48,147 nucleotides of DNA from Actinomycetota bacterium (GTDB lineage Bacteria > Actinomycetota > Acidimicrobiia > Spongiisociales > UBA11373), in NCBI GenBank assembly GCA_020444505.1, contig JAHLKU010000017.1, forward strand, positions 1 through 48,147, in the 5' to 3' direction. A program made the translations under genes and the position numbers. Shown here in pieces: positions 8,165 through 15,856 of the stretch (within the stretch, counting starts at the first letter, position 1; every line of letters starts with the position of its first letter). The notes beneath the pieces were generated by a model, which saw only the letters and a program-made list of their open reading frames with translations, was not told the origin of the DNA and did no database searches.

Positions 8165-8598
8165 CAGCCGATCCCCTGCGGGAACAGGTCGGCCTCGTGC
8201 GCCCGGGTGACCGCGTCCCGCCCGGCGCGCCCCGGCATCGCGGCCTGGGGTGCGGCGGCATTCAGGCGGAGCATCCGCTCCTTGCCGTCCACGCACACCC
8301 CCGCCTCCCACAGGCCGCCGACGGTGGGGTGCGGGCGCAGCGCGCCGATCCAGACCCGCAGCTCCTCGGCGGGGACCTCCCCGGTGCGGGTGTCGATGAG
8401 CACCTCGTACTCCCACTCGTCGCGGCTGCGACGGGTGCCGGAGCAGAAGAGCCTGCCGGTCGCCTCCACCCATCCGGCGGCCTGGACCCTCCCGTCCTGG
8501 ACGGGGAGCAGGGCGCAGACGGCGCCTCTGGGGAAGTGCCGGTCGAGCAGCACCTGGAATTCGCTGCGGGCTACGTAGGCGTCGTCGTGATCGTCCAT
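8164..8598 (-). CDS. Conserved-looking soluble protein of unknown function
   Basis: A 144-aa protein with no signal peptide or membrane segment. ATG start with GGGAGAGGTGG upstream. It is rich in beta strands (AAGWVEATGRLFCSGTRRSR, EYEVLIDTRTGEVPAEEL), with a final helical stretch. I do not recognise a family. It is the first gene of a leftward operon: this gene, the anchored 143-aa protein (1-base overlap), the KimA-like permease and a lipoprotein. The promoter must lie in the 371-bp gap shared with pstS. Confidence 0.6.
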   Translation of the reverse strand: MDDHDDAYVARSEFQVLLDRHFPRGAVCALLPVQDGRVQAAGWVEATGRLFCSGTRRSRDEWEYEVLIDTRTGEVPAEELRVWIGALRPHPTVGGLWEAGVCVDGKERMLRLNAAAPQAAMPGRAGRDAVTRAHEADLFPQGIG

Positions 8599-8825
8599 GA
8601 TCCACCTCTCCCGGCGACGGCACGGGGAAGGCCGGGTCGCAGCGGTCCTCCGGCATGCCGTTCGCCCCCGGGGGTCGGCGCCGCCGGGGGCGTCGTCGGG
8701 CGGGAGGGATGCTCGGGACCTGCTGGTGCGACTCCCATGCGGATTCGCCTTCGTGTCCAGGTGCCATCAGCCCAAGGCGGGCGGTTGCAGGCGGGCCCCA
8801 TCGCCATCCTCGATTGTAGGACGAC

Positions 8826-8837
8826 GGAACCGGTTCC
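8826..8837. promoter_or_regulatory. Perfect 12-bp palindrome GGAACCGGTTCC
   Basis: A self-complementary 12-mer 16 bp before the first Pho-box repeat. It could be an operator for a second regulator of pstS or of the leftward operon, or part of a promoter. It is short enough to be chance in GC-rich DNA. Confidence 0.3.
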
Positions 8838-8853
8838 AATGCGCCTCGGGAGA

Positions 8854-8897
8854 GTTCACGTTCTGGTCACGCAGCCGCCGGATCGGGGTCACAACGC
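8854..8897 (+). promoter_or_regulatory. PhoP-type Pho box: direct repeats phased at 11 bp
   Basis: GTTCACGTTCT (8854-8864) is followed without gap by GGTCACGCAGC (8865-8875), and after one degenerate unit by GGTCACAACGC (8887-8897). All three copies sit on the same 11-bp phase. Tandem 11-bp units beginning G(T/G)TCAC are the known binding pattern of actinobacterial PhoP, the response regulator of phosphate starvation. The position, 73-116 bp before the pstS start, fits activation of the phosphate importer. Confidence 0.7.
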
Positions 8898-8969
8898 ATC
8901 CGTAGCGTCCCCCGTGTCGTGGGCGTCGCTGCGCCCCGACCTCACACTCGATCAGGAGGATCAACCGAC

Positions 8970-10046
8970 ATGATTCGCAAGTACGGGCGACCGACCGCCC
9001 TCTTGCTGGCGCTCGCGCTGGTCGTGGCGGCCTGCGGAGACGATGACGCTGAGACCACCACCACGGCCAGCGACACGACCGCGGCACCCACCACGACGGC
9101 TGCGCCGACGACGACTGCGGCAGCCCAGGACGACGGCGCGTTGGACCTTGGTTTGCCGATGATCGACCCGTTGGAGGTGACGGGTGATGCGGTGTTGATC
9201 GCTGGTTCGTCGACGGTGTTCCCGCTGTCGACGGAGCTCCTGCGGAAGTGGCAGGACGAGGGCGGCCCGGAGTATGCGATCGATTCGATCGGCTCCGGTG
9301 GCGGCTTCGAGCGCTTCTGCGTGGCCGGCGAGTCGGACATCTCGAATGCGAGCCGTCCGATCAAGGACTCCGAGGTGGAGGCGTGCGCGGAGATCGGTCG
9401 TACCCCGATCGAGATCCGGGTGGGCACCGATGCGCTGTCGCTGGTGGTCAGCCCCGGCAACTACTTCGCCGGCGAGTTGAGCTACGAGCAGCTGGCGATC
9501 CTGTGGTCGCTGCCGAAGGGCTCGACGTGGGACATGGTGGATCCGTCGTTCCCGGCGCATCCGATCGAGCGGTACTCGCCCGGTCAGGACTCGGGGACCT
9601 TCGACTTCTTCGTCGAGGAGATCTTCGACGAGGACCCGCAGCCGATCCTGGACGCCAACGTCAACATCGTCGGTGAGAACGACAACACCACCGTCGAGGG
9701 CGTGGCCAACGACGGGTGCACCGAGGGCGACCTGTCCTCGACGTGCGCCATCGGCTACTTCGGGTACGCCTACTACGCCGAGAACGCCGACAAGCTCAAC
9801 GTGGTCGCCGTCGACGGGATCCTCCCGAGCGACGACTCGGTCAACGAGGGCACCTACCCGCTGGCTCGTCCGCTGTTCATGTACACCGACGCCGGTGTCA
9901 TCGCAGCCAAGCCGCAGGTGGCGGAGTTCATCGCCTACTACCTGACCTGGGTCAACTCGGTCATCGGCGAGGTCGGCTACTTCCCCGCCCCCCTCGACGC
10001 CCTCCAGGGCGCCGCGGACGCCATCAAGACGGCGGCAGGCTGGTAG
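8970..10046 (+). CDS. pstS: Phosphate-binding lipoprotein PstS
   Basis: High-affinity phosphate-binding protein (358 aa) on the outer face of the membrane. ATG at 8970 with AGGAGGA upstream. Signal with lipobox VVAACGDDD (Cys ~22), then a long Thr/Ala-rich linker (APTTTAAPTTTAA). The phosphate site is recognisable: AGSSTVFPLS near the start of the mature domain, SGGGFERFCVAGESDISNAS, and SPGQDSGTFDFFVEE. These match the Ser/Thr/Arg/Asp contacts of the PstS family. It heads pstSCAB and is probably PhoP-activated through the repeats at 8854-8897. A strong hairpin follows it. Confidence 0.95.
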   Translation: MIRKYGRPTALLLALALVVAACGDDDAETTTTASDTTAAPTTTAAPTTTAAAQDDGALDLGLPMIDPLEVTGDAVLIAGSSTVFPLSTELLRKWQDEGGPEYAIDSIGSGGGFERFCVAGESDISNASRPIKDSEVEACAEIGRTPIEIRVGTDALSLVVSPGNYFAGELSYEQLAILWSLPKGSTWDMVDPSFPAHPIERYSPGQDSGTFDFFVEEIFDEDPQPILDANVNIVGENDNTTVEGVANDGCTEGDLSSTCAIGYFGYAYYAENADKLNVVAVDGILPSDDSVNEGTYPLARPLFMYTDAGVIAAKPQVAEFIAYYLTWVNSVIGEVGYFPAPLDALQGAADAIKTAAGW

Positions 10047-10071
10047 GGAACCGACGCCAACCATGAGTGCA

Positions 10072-10103
10072 GGGTCCCGGCCGGCGTTGGCCGGCCGGGA
10101 CCC
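10072..10103 (+). terminator. Perfect 14-bp hairpin between pstS and pstC
   Basis: GGGTCCCGGCCGGC, loop GTTG, exact complement GCCGGCCGGGACCC. It starts 26 bp after the pstS stop and has no T tract. It probably attenuates read-through into pstC or protects the pstS message 3' end, as expected where binding protein is needed in excess. Confidence 0.65.
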
Positions 10104-10147
10104 CACTCGCTACCTTCCGACCTGACGATGCACCCTCGAGGAGCCGC

Positions 10148-11125
10148 ATGAGCACCCGACGCTCACACGACCCGGGCATGAAGCAGCAGCTCAAGGGCCG
10201 GCGCCGCCCCCTCGAGGGCAGCATCGTCGTCACGCTGTTCGTGATGGGGGCGATCTCGATCGCCATCACGCTCGGCATCCTCTGGGAGCTCGGCAAGGAG
10301 TCGCTCCTCTTCTTCGGGGAGGACGAGGTCTCCCTCTGGAGCTTCCTCACCAGCACCAACTGGTCTCCGCAGAGCGGCACGGCGGGATCGTTCGGCATCT
10401 GGCCGCTGATCCTCGGCACCGTCTACATCACGGTGATCGCCCTCATCGTCGCCGTCCCCATCGGCCTCGCCTCGGCCGTCTACCTCTCCGAGTACGCCAG
10501 CCCCCGGGTGCGCGGGTTCCTCAAGCCGGCCCTCGAGGTGCTGGTCGGCATCCCCACCGTGGTGTTCGGCTTCTTCGCCATCACCTTCATGACCCCCATC
10601 CTGCGCAGCGTCTTCGGCACCAGCACGGTCGGCTTCTTCAACGTGCTGTCGGCGGGCATCGTGGTCGGACTCCTCATCGTGCCGCTCATCAGTTCGCTCG
10701 CCGAGGACGCCATGGCCGCAGTGCCCGCCTCGCTGCGCCAGGCCGCGTACGGCGTGGGGGCCTCGAAGCTCGAGGTGTCGCTGCGCATCGTGTTCCCCGC
10801 CGCCCTCTCCGGCATCGCCGCCGGCGTCGTCGTGGCCATGTCGAGGGCGGTCGGTGAGACGATGGTGGTCACGCTGGCCGCAGGCGCCTCACCCAGGAAC
10901 TTCAACCTGGGGAGCGACTCGATCTTCGGGCACATCCTGAACCCGTTCCAGGGCGCGCAGACGATGACCGGCTACATCGCGGTCACCGCCAGCGGCGACC
11001 TCTCCTACAACTCCCTGGACTACAACTCGATCTTCGCCATCGGCCTCACCCTGTTCTTCATGACGCTCGGCCTCAACGCCCTGAGCAGGCGCATCGTCAA
11101 GCGCTTCCGGCAGGAGTACGAATGA
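10148..11125 (+). CDS. pstC: Phosphate ABC transporter permease PstC
   Basis: Inner-membrane permease (325 aa), ATG with GAGGAG upstream. Six membrane helices are visible, with a periplasmic loop after the first that contains [20 protein letters not shown], a typical PstC motif. Other landmarks are [17 protein letters not shown] and the coupling loop [19 protein letters not shown]. It pairs with PstA in the membrane. The stop overlaps the pstA start by 4 bp (ATGA at 11122-11125). Confidence 0.94.
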   Translation: MSTRRSHDPGMKQQLKGRRRPLEGSIVVTLFVMGAISIAITLGILWELGKESLLFFGEDEVSLWSFLTSTNWSPQSGTAGSFGIWPLILGTVYITVIALIVAVPIGLASAVYLSEYASPRVRGFLKPALEVLVGIPTVVFGFFAITFMTPILRSVFGTSTVGFFNVLSAGIVVGLLIVPLISSLAEDAMAAVPASLRQAAYGVGASKLEVSLRIVFPAALSGIAAGVVVAMSRAVGETMVVTLAAGASPRNFNLGSDSIFGHILNPFQGAQTMTGYIAVTASGDLSYNSLDYNSIFAIGLTLFFMTLGLNALSRRIVKRFRQEYE

Positions 11126-12492
11126 GCGCCGACACCGGCCGGCCGGTCGACCGCAATTTCCCCACAGAGGACGAGTACCAGGTGCTGTTGGGCAAGCGCA
11201 CCCGACGCGGCACCACCGCCAAGTTCGGCTTCCTGTTCCTCCTCTCCCTCGCCGTGCTGGGCCTGGCGGTGCTGCTGATGACCATCATCAACGACTCGTT
11301 CGGCCTGGTCGCTGTGGTGAACCAGCAGGAGCCCGAGGAGATCGTCGCCTCGCTCGGCTACGACCCCGGCGAGGTCACGCTCGAGTCGCTCAGCAAGGAA
11401 GACCTGGTGACGGTCCTGGCGGGCGGCATCAGCAACGGCGTCGGGCGCCGCCTGGAGCGCGAGCAGCGCTTCTTCGAGGACCGCCTCGCCTTCGAGACAC
11501 AGGACAAGTGGGACGAGGTGTGCGCCTCCGACGAGCCGCCGGCAGGCTGCAGCGGTGGCGCCCGCAGCCAGGGCGACGTCCTGCTGCTGGTGAAGGAGCG
11601 GATCGTCCAGCCCGACATCATCGCCTCGTACGGCTTCTTCAACTCGATCTTGGGAGGCAACGCCTTCAAGGACGACATCGCCGGCATCTTCGAGAACACC
11701 CCGGAGCGCTGGCCCGACTACACGTTCGACGAGGTCCGGTTCCAGTGGCGGGCGTGGCTCAACATGACCTTCGTGACCACGCCGTCGAGTTCGATCCCCG
11801 AGCTCGCAGGCATCCGCACCGCCATCCTCGGCTCGGCGTGGCTGGTGCTGTTCACGGTGCTGTTCGCCGTCCCGGTGGGGGTGGGGGCGGCGATCTACCT
11901 CGAGGAGTTCGCCAAGAAGAACCGCATCAACGACTTCATCCAGACGAACATCAACAACCTCGCCGGCGTGCCTTCGATCATCTACGGCATGCTGGGCCTG
12001 GCCGTGTTCGTCAGGCTGCTCGAACCTCTGACCCAGGGGAGGACGGTGATCAGCGCCGGCCTCACCCTGGGCCTGCTCACGCTGCCGGTGGTGATCATCT
12101 CGTCCCAGGAGGCGATCCGGGCCGTCCCCAACTCGCTGCGGCAGGGCGGCATGGCCCTCGGGGCCACCAAATGGCAGACGGTGCGCAGCCACGTGCTGCC
12201 CGTGGCCGTCCCCGGCATCCTCACCGGCACGATCCTGGCGGTCGCCAGGGCCATCGGCGAGACGGCGCCGCTGATCCTCGTCGGCGCCGCCGGGTTCATC
12301 ACCGTCGACCCGACCGGGCCGTTCTCGCAGTTCACGGCCCTGCCGATCCAGATCTTCCAGTGGGCGTCGTTCCCGCAGAAGGAGTGGCAGAACATCGCCG
12401 CCGCGGCGAGCCTGGCGCTCCTCATCATGCTGCTGCTGCTGAACGCGGTGGCCGTGATCCTTCGCAATCGATACAGCAGGAGAATGACCTGA
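11122..12492 (+). CDS. pstA: Phosphate ABC transporter permease PstA with a long extracytoplasmic insertion
   Basis: Second phosphate permease (456 aa, against about 300 in E. coli). After a ~33-residue cytoplasmic N-terminus comes TM1 (~34-56). A ~175-residue extracytoplasmic segment (57-231) follows, with two cysteines at 134 and 143, then the standard permease core: [35 protein letters not shown], coupling loop [20 protein letters not shown] and [16 protein letters not shown]. Some PstA proteins carry an N-terminal DUF3333 domain in a comparable place; whether this is the same domain cannot be judged here. Its stop overlaps the pstB start by one base (TGATG). Confidence 0.92.
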   Translation: MSADTGRPVDRNFPTEDEYQVLLGKRTRRGTTAKFGFLFLLSLAVLGLAVLLMTIINDSFGLVAVVNQQEPEEIVASLGYDPGEVTLESLSKEDLVTVLAGGISNGVGRRLEREQRFFEDRLAFETQDKWDEVCASDEPPAGCSGGARSQGDVLLLVKERIVQPDIIASYGFFNSILGGNAFKDDIAGIFENTPERWPDYTFDEVRFQWRAWLNMTFVTTPSSSIPELAGIRTAILGSAWLVLFTVLFAVPVGVGAAIYLEEFAKKNRINDFIQTNINNLAGVPSIIYGMLGLAVFVRLLEPLTQGRTVISAGLTLGLLTLPVVIISSQEAIRAVPNSLRQGGMALGATKWQTVRSHVLPVAVPGILTGTILAVARAIGETAPLILVGAAGFITVDPTGPFSQFTALPIQIFQWASFPQKEWQNIAAAASLALLIMLLLLNAVAVILRNRYSRRMT

Positions 12493-13397
12493 TGAGCGAC
12501 CAACCAGTGACCACGGGCGAGGACGCCGCCGGGGCGGCCGGGGAGATCCGTCCGGGCATGGCATTCTCCGGCGGGTTCCGCGGCGCGGGCGAGGGGGTGC
12601 CCGAGGAGCTGAGGCCGGGCGTCATCGAGACCCGCGGCATGAACGTGTACTACGGCGACTTCGAGGCCGTGTCGGGCATCGACCTGAACTTCCAGTACAA
12701 CGAGATCAGCGCCCTCATCGGGCCGTCGGGGTGCGGCAAGTCCACCGTGCTCCGCTCGCTCAACCGGATGAACGACCTGATCCCGTCGGCCCGCACCGAG
12801 GGCGAGGTGATCTACCACGGCGAGAACATCTACGCCCCCGGGGTGGACCCGGTCGAGATCCGGCGGCGGCTGGGGATGGTGTTCCAGAAGCCCAACCCGT
12901 TCCCCAAGTCGATCTACGACAACATCGCCTGGGGCGTGAAGATCAACGGGTTCAAGGGCAGCAGGGCCGACATGGACGACGTGGTGCAACGCGCTCTGGA
13001 GCAGGCGGCGCTGTGGGACGAGGTGAAGGACAAGCTCAAGGAGAGCGGCCTGTCGCTGTCCGGCGGCCAGCAGCAGCGGCTGTGCATCGCCCGCGCCGTG
13101 GCCACCCAGCCCGACGTGGTGCTGATGGACGAGCCGTGCTCGGCGCTCGACCCCATCGCCACGCTGCGCATCGAGGAGCTGATGCTGGAACTGAAGAAGG
13201 ACTACAGCATCATCATCGTCACCCACAACATGCAGCAGGCCGCCCGGGTCTCCGACCGCACCGCCTTCTTCAACGTCGAGTTGGACAACAGGGGCATGCG
13301 GACCGGCCACCTGGTCGAGTTCAGCCCCACCGACCTGTTGTTCACCAACCCGAAGCAGACCCAGACCGAGGACTACATCACCGGCCGCTTCGGCTAG
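12492..13397 (+). CDS. pstB: Phosphate ABC transporter ATP-binding protein PstB
   Basis: Cytoplasmic ATPase (301 aa). It has Walker [10 protein letters not shown], then the PstB-specific [19 protein letters not shown]-loop [20 protein letters not shown]; signature [14 protein letters not shown]; Walker [14 protein letters not shown]; and the [18 protein letters not shown] segment unique to this family. The N-terminus carries ~45 extra residues, low-complexity and Gly/Ala-rich, before the ATPase fold. No phoU or phoPR follows, so the regulators of this operon lie outside the window. Confidence 0.95.
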   Translation: MSDQPVTTGEDAAGAAGEIRPGMAFSGGFRGAGEGVPEELRPGVIETRGMNVYYGDFEAVSGIDLNFQYNEISALIGPSGCGKSTVLRSLNRMNDLIPSARTEGEVIYHGENIYAPGVDPVEIRRRLGMVFQKPNPFPKSIYDNIAWGVKINGFKGSRADMDDVVQRALEQAALWDEVKDKLKESGLSLSGGQQQRLCIARAVATQPDVVLMDEPCSALDPIATLRIEELMLELKKDYSIIIVTHNMQQAARVSDRTAFFNVELDNRGMRTGHLVEFSPTDLLFTNPKQTQTEDYITGRFG

Positions 13398-13431
13398 CCC
13401 CTACGATCCCCCTGGGCTGCCGGAGGGAGAC

Positions 13432-14298
13432 ATGGAGCGAATCGGGTTCATCGGGACCGGGGTCATGGGCCTGCCCATGGCGGGGCACCTGCTCGACGCC
13501 GGGTACCCCCTGGGAGTGTTCAACCGCACGCCGGAGCGCGCCGCCCCGCTGCTGGAGCGGGGAGCGGTGTGGCACGACGACCCGGCCTCGGTCGCGTCGG
13601 CCTCCGATGTGGTGGTCACCATCGTCGGCTTCCCCGCCGACGTGGAGGAGGTGTACCTCGGTGGCGGAGGCGTCCTCGCCCACGCCGCGGAGGGTGCCCT
13701 GGCGATCGACATGACCACCTCCAGCCCGTTGCTGGCGCGGCGGATCGCCGAGGCGGGGGAGGAGCGCGGCGTCGCCGTGCTGGACGCCCCGGTCTCCGGC
13801 GGCGACACGGGGGCCCGCAACGGCACGCTGGCGATCATGGTGGGCGGTGACGAGGACGCGTTCGGCCGGGCGCTCCCGCTGTTCGAGGCCATGGGGTCGA
13901 ACATCACCCGCCTCGGCGGCCCCGGCGCCGGGCAGTACACCAAGATGTGCAATCAGATCGCGATCGCCTCCGGCATGGTCGGCGTCTGCGAGTCGATGCA
14001 CTACGCCCGCGCCGCCGGCCTCGACCCGGCCCGGGTGGTCGAGACCATCGAGAAGGGCGCCGCCGGGTCGTGGTCGCTCAGCAACCTGATGCCCCGCGCC
14101 ATCGCCGGGGACTTCGCCCCCGGGTTCAAGATCAAGCACTTCGTGAAGGACCTGCGGATCGCCCTCGACTCGGCCGTCGAGATGGGCCTCGACCTGCCGG
14201 GGCTGACGATGGCACACGCCCTCTACGCCGCTCTCGAGGCCGCCGGTGAGGGCGAGGACGGCACCCAGGCGCTGCTGCGGCGGTACGAGCAGGAGTAG
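13432..14298 (+). CDS. NAD(P)-dependent beta-hydroxyacid dehydrogenase (HIBADH/GarR family)
   Basis: Cytoplasmic oxidoreductase (288 aa). N-terminal Rossmann motif GFIGTGVMGLPMAGHLLDAG; substrate-binding DAPVSGGDTGARNGTLAIMV; catalytic Lys in GAGQYTKMCNQI; helical C-terminal dimerisation domain. These are the family signatures of 3-hydroxyisobutyrate dehydrogenase, tartronate-semialdehyde reductase and related enzymes. ATG start with GGAGGGAG upstream, 34 bp after pstB, so read-through from pst is possible though the functions are unrelated. The precise acid oxidised or reduced cannot be told. Confidence 0.88.
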   Translation: MERIGFIGTGVMGLPMAGHLLDAGYPLGVFNRTPERAAPLLERGAVWHDDPASVASASDVVVTIVGFPADVEEVYLGGGGVLAHAAEGALAIDMTTSSPLLARRIAEAGEERGVAVLDAPVSGGDTGARNGTLAIMVGGDEDAFGRALPLFEAMGSNITRLGGPGAGQYTKMCNQIAIASGMVGVCESMHYARAAGLDPARVVETIEKGAAGSWSLSNLMPRAIAGDFAPGFKIKHFVKDLRIALDSAVEMGLDLPGLTMAHALYAALEAAGEGEDGTQALLRRYEQE

Positions 14299-14311
14299 CG
14301 CCGGGAGGCGT

Positions 14312-14692
14312 TCAGGCGCCGAGTGCGAGGACCAGGCAGCAGACGGCGAGCGCGAGGTTCACCGGCGCCCAGATCCGCTCGATCGGCGACCGGGAGAAGG
14401 CGTTCGTCAGCGTGCCGAGGACGAAGAAGCCGAAGAGCGCCCACATGACGCCCGCCCCGGCGCCGGGCATGTCGAGGCCGCCGACGCCGGCCGTCGCGAG
14501 CACGTACAGCGCCAGCACCGGGTACACCACGAGCGCGACGATGCCGCTGGCCACCCGGTAGCCGGTAGGGAGCACACCCGGGTGCTGTCCGCCCCATGCG
14601 GCGGCACCCCAGGGGCGGCCGGCGGCGAGGAGCGCCTGGAACACGGCGGTCACGCCGAAGAGGGCGGTTGCGATGAGTGCGGCGGTGGTCAT
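14312..14692 (-). CDS. Small four-helix membrane protein
   Basis: A 126-aa integral membrane protein with four hydrophobic segments, starting MTTAALIATALFGVTAVFQA and ending APVNLALAVCCLVLAL. Between TM1 and TM2 lies a Trp/Gly-rich loop (GRPWGAAAWGGQHPGVL), which recurs in a group of uncharacterised actinobacterial membrane proteins. It converges on the dehydrogenase gene with a 13-bp gap. No function can be assigned. Confidence 0.65.
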   Translation of the reverse strand: MTTAALIATALFGVTAVFQALLAAGRPWGAAAWGGQHPGVLPTGYRVASGIVALVVYPVLALYVLATAGVGGLDMPGAGAGVMWALFGFFVLGTLTNAFSRSPIERIWAPVNLALAVCCLVLALGA

Positions 14693-14778
14693 GGCGGGAG
14701 ACCATAGCCGTGTTGCGCTCCCGGGACCGCCGCCGCTCGCCGACGGCCGATACCCTTGGAGGGAGCAAGGGGGGCGGG

Positions 14779-15099
14779 ATGATCGACGGGGCCGAGGGCG
14801 CCGGGAACCGGTGGGAACGGGTGGCGGGGCGCGTGCTGTGGGGATGGCTCGGGCTCACCGTCCTCTTTGCGCTCCTCGCCGGGTTGGTGGCCGACGGGTG
14901 CCCGGACGCGACCTGCGACACCAGGGTGCAGACCGGGTGGGTGGTGCTCGTGGGGTTCGAGGCGGCGGCGGTGGCCGCCGCGGCCGTCGCGGGCTCTCGC
15001 CTGGGGTCGCGAGCCCGTCTCCTGCTGCTCGCCGGCGCGGGGGTGGCCTCGCCGCTGGCGATCGCCGTGTTCCTCGCCTACGCCTCCCGGTACGTCTGA
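14779..15099 (+). CDS. Small three-helix membrane protein
   Basis: A 106-aa protein with three hydrophobic segments. The loop after the first contains a Cys pair (GCPDATCDTRV) that probably lies outside and could be oxidised. ATG with GGGCGGG upstream. The frame is open further upstream, but the start with cytoplasmic MIDGAEGAGNRWERV before the first helix is most natural. It is divergent from the four-helix protein and converges on the repeat-protein operon. No recognised family. Confidence 0.55.
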   Translation: MIDGAEGAGNRWERVAGRVLWGWLGLTVLFALLAGLVADGCPDATCDTRVQTGWVVLVGFEAAAVAAAAVAGSRLGSRARLLLLAGAGVASPLAIAVFLAYASRYV

Positions 15100-15102
15100 C
15101 GC

Positions 15103-15855
15103 CTACGGCACGCTCCAGGCCGGGACCAGCAGGTACGCCTCGGCGATGGTGACGGTGCCGCCGTAGCCGACGACGACCGGCGCCCACCCGTCGGTGGGCC
15201 AGGCGGCTTCGCGGATGATCCCCACCGGTTCGGCCGACTGGCTCACCGGCGCCGCTGCGGCGAGGAACTCACCATCCTGGCGGGCCAGCACCAGCCACAG
15301 GCCGGTGCCCGCCGGCGCCGCGGCCACCGGGTCGCCGCCCTGCTCTTCGGCGCCCTCGTACACGCTGGACCCCAGGGCACCGCCGGAGACGACGACGCCC
15401 CAGCTCCGGTACTCGTCGGTCCCCGGCAGGCCGCGGTCGAAGGCGACGCGGAGCACCCGGCCGCTGCCCTGGTAGGTCAGCCGCAGCACCAGCGCCCACG
15501 CCTCCCCGGACTCGGAGGGAACGTCCACCACGACGGGTGACGACGGCGACCCGCGCAGGACCACGGTCCCGTCCTCCAGCGCGCCGTCGTCGGTGCGCCA
15601 CGGCCCGAGGGAGCCGTCGAACGTGTCGGCTTCGATCGTCGCCACCACGTCCCTCCCGCCGAGCACGTCGAGGACCCGGTCGGGGACCGCGTCGGGCGCA
15701 GGGTCCGGCTGCTGGGCGGACGCCGCCGGGGTGGAGCCGGCGGCGACGGCGTTCGGGGACCACGACGGCGTGAGGAAGACGGCGGCCGCGGCGAGCGTCC
15801 CGGCGGCGAACAGGAACAGCGGGAGCGCCGAACGGTGGGCATCGGAGGCGCTCAT
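15103..15855 (-). CDS. Exported or membrane-anchored beta-rich protein, third gene of the pentapeptide-repeat operon
   Basis: A 250-aa protein. Residues ~10-28 are a hydrophobic signal or anchor (LPLFLFAAGTLAAAAVF), followed by an Ala/Pro/Asp-rich linker. From about residue 75 there is a beta-sandwich-like domain (ATIEADTFDGSLGPWRTDDG, then SWGVVVSGGALGSSVYEG) resembling the concanavalin-like lamin-G/DUF1080 shape: the strand order and the 'F.....GPW' opening fit, but the match is by eye only. Its ATG comes one base after the stop of the repeat protein, so it is translated from the same message. It is likely located outside the membrane with that protein. Confidence 0.6.
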   Translation of the reverse strand: MSASDAHRSALPLFLFAAGTLAAAAVFLTPSWSPNAVAAGSTPAASAQQPDPAPDAVPDRVLDVLGGRDVVATIEADTFDGSLGPWRTDDGALEDGTVVLRGSPSSPVVVDVPSESGEAWALVLRLTYQGSGRVLRVAFDRGLPGTDEYRSWGVVVSGGALGSSVYEGAEEQGGDPVAAAPAGTGLWLVLARQDGEFLAAAAPVSQSAEPVGIIREAAWPTDGWAPVVVGYGGTVTIAEAYLLVPAWSVP

Positions 15856-15856
15856 G

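Larger units (their letters stand above)
8599..8969. other. Divergent intergenic region upstream of pstS, 371 bp
   Basis: The half near the leftward gene shows only its ribosome binding site. The half near pstS holds a perfect 12-bp palindrome, phased Pho-box-like repeats (both listed separately) and AGGAGGA at 8954-8960 before pstS. No further reading frame with plausible coding character was seen. Confidence 0.5.

Noticed and set aside
14677-14778. N-terminal extension of the small three-helix membrane protein
   Set aside because: The extra residues are Arg/Ser-rich and start inside the promoter region of the divergent gene; the ATG at 14779 is better placed.
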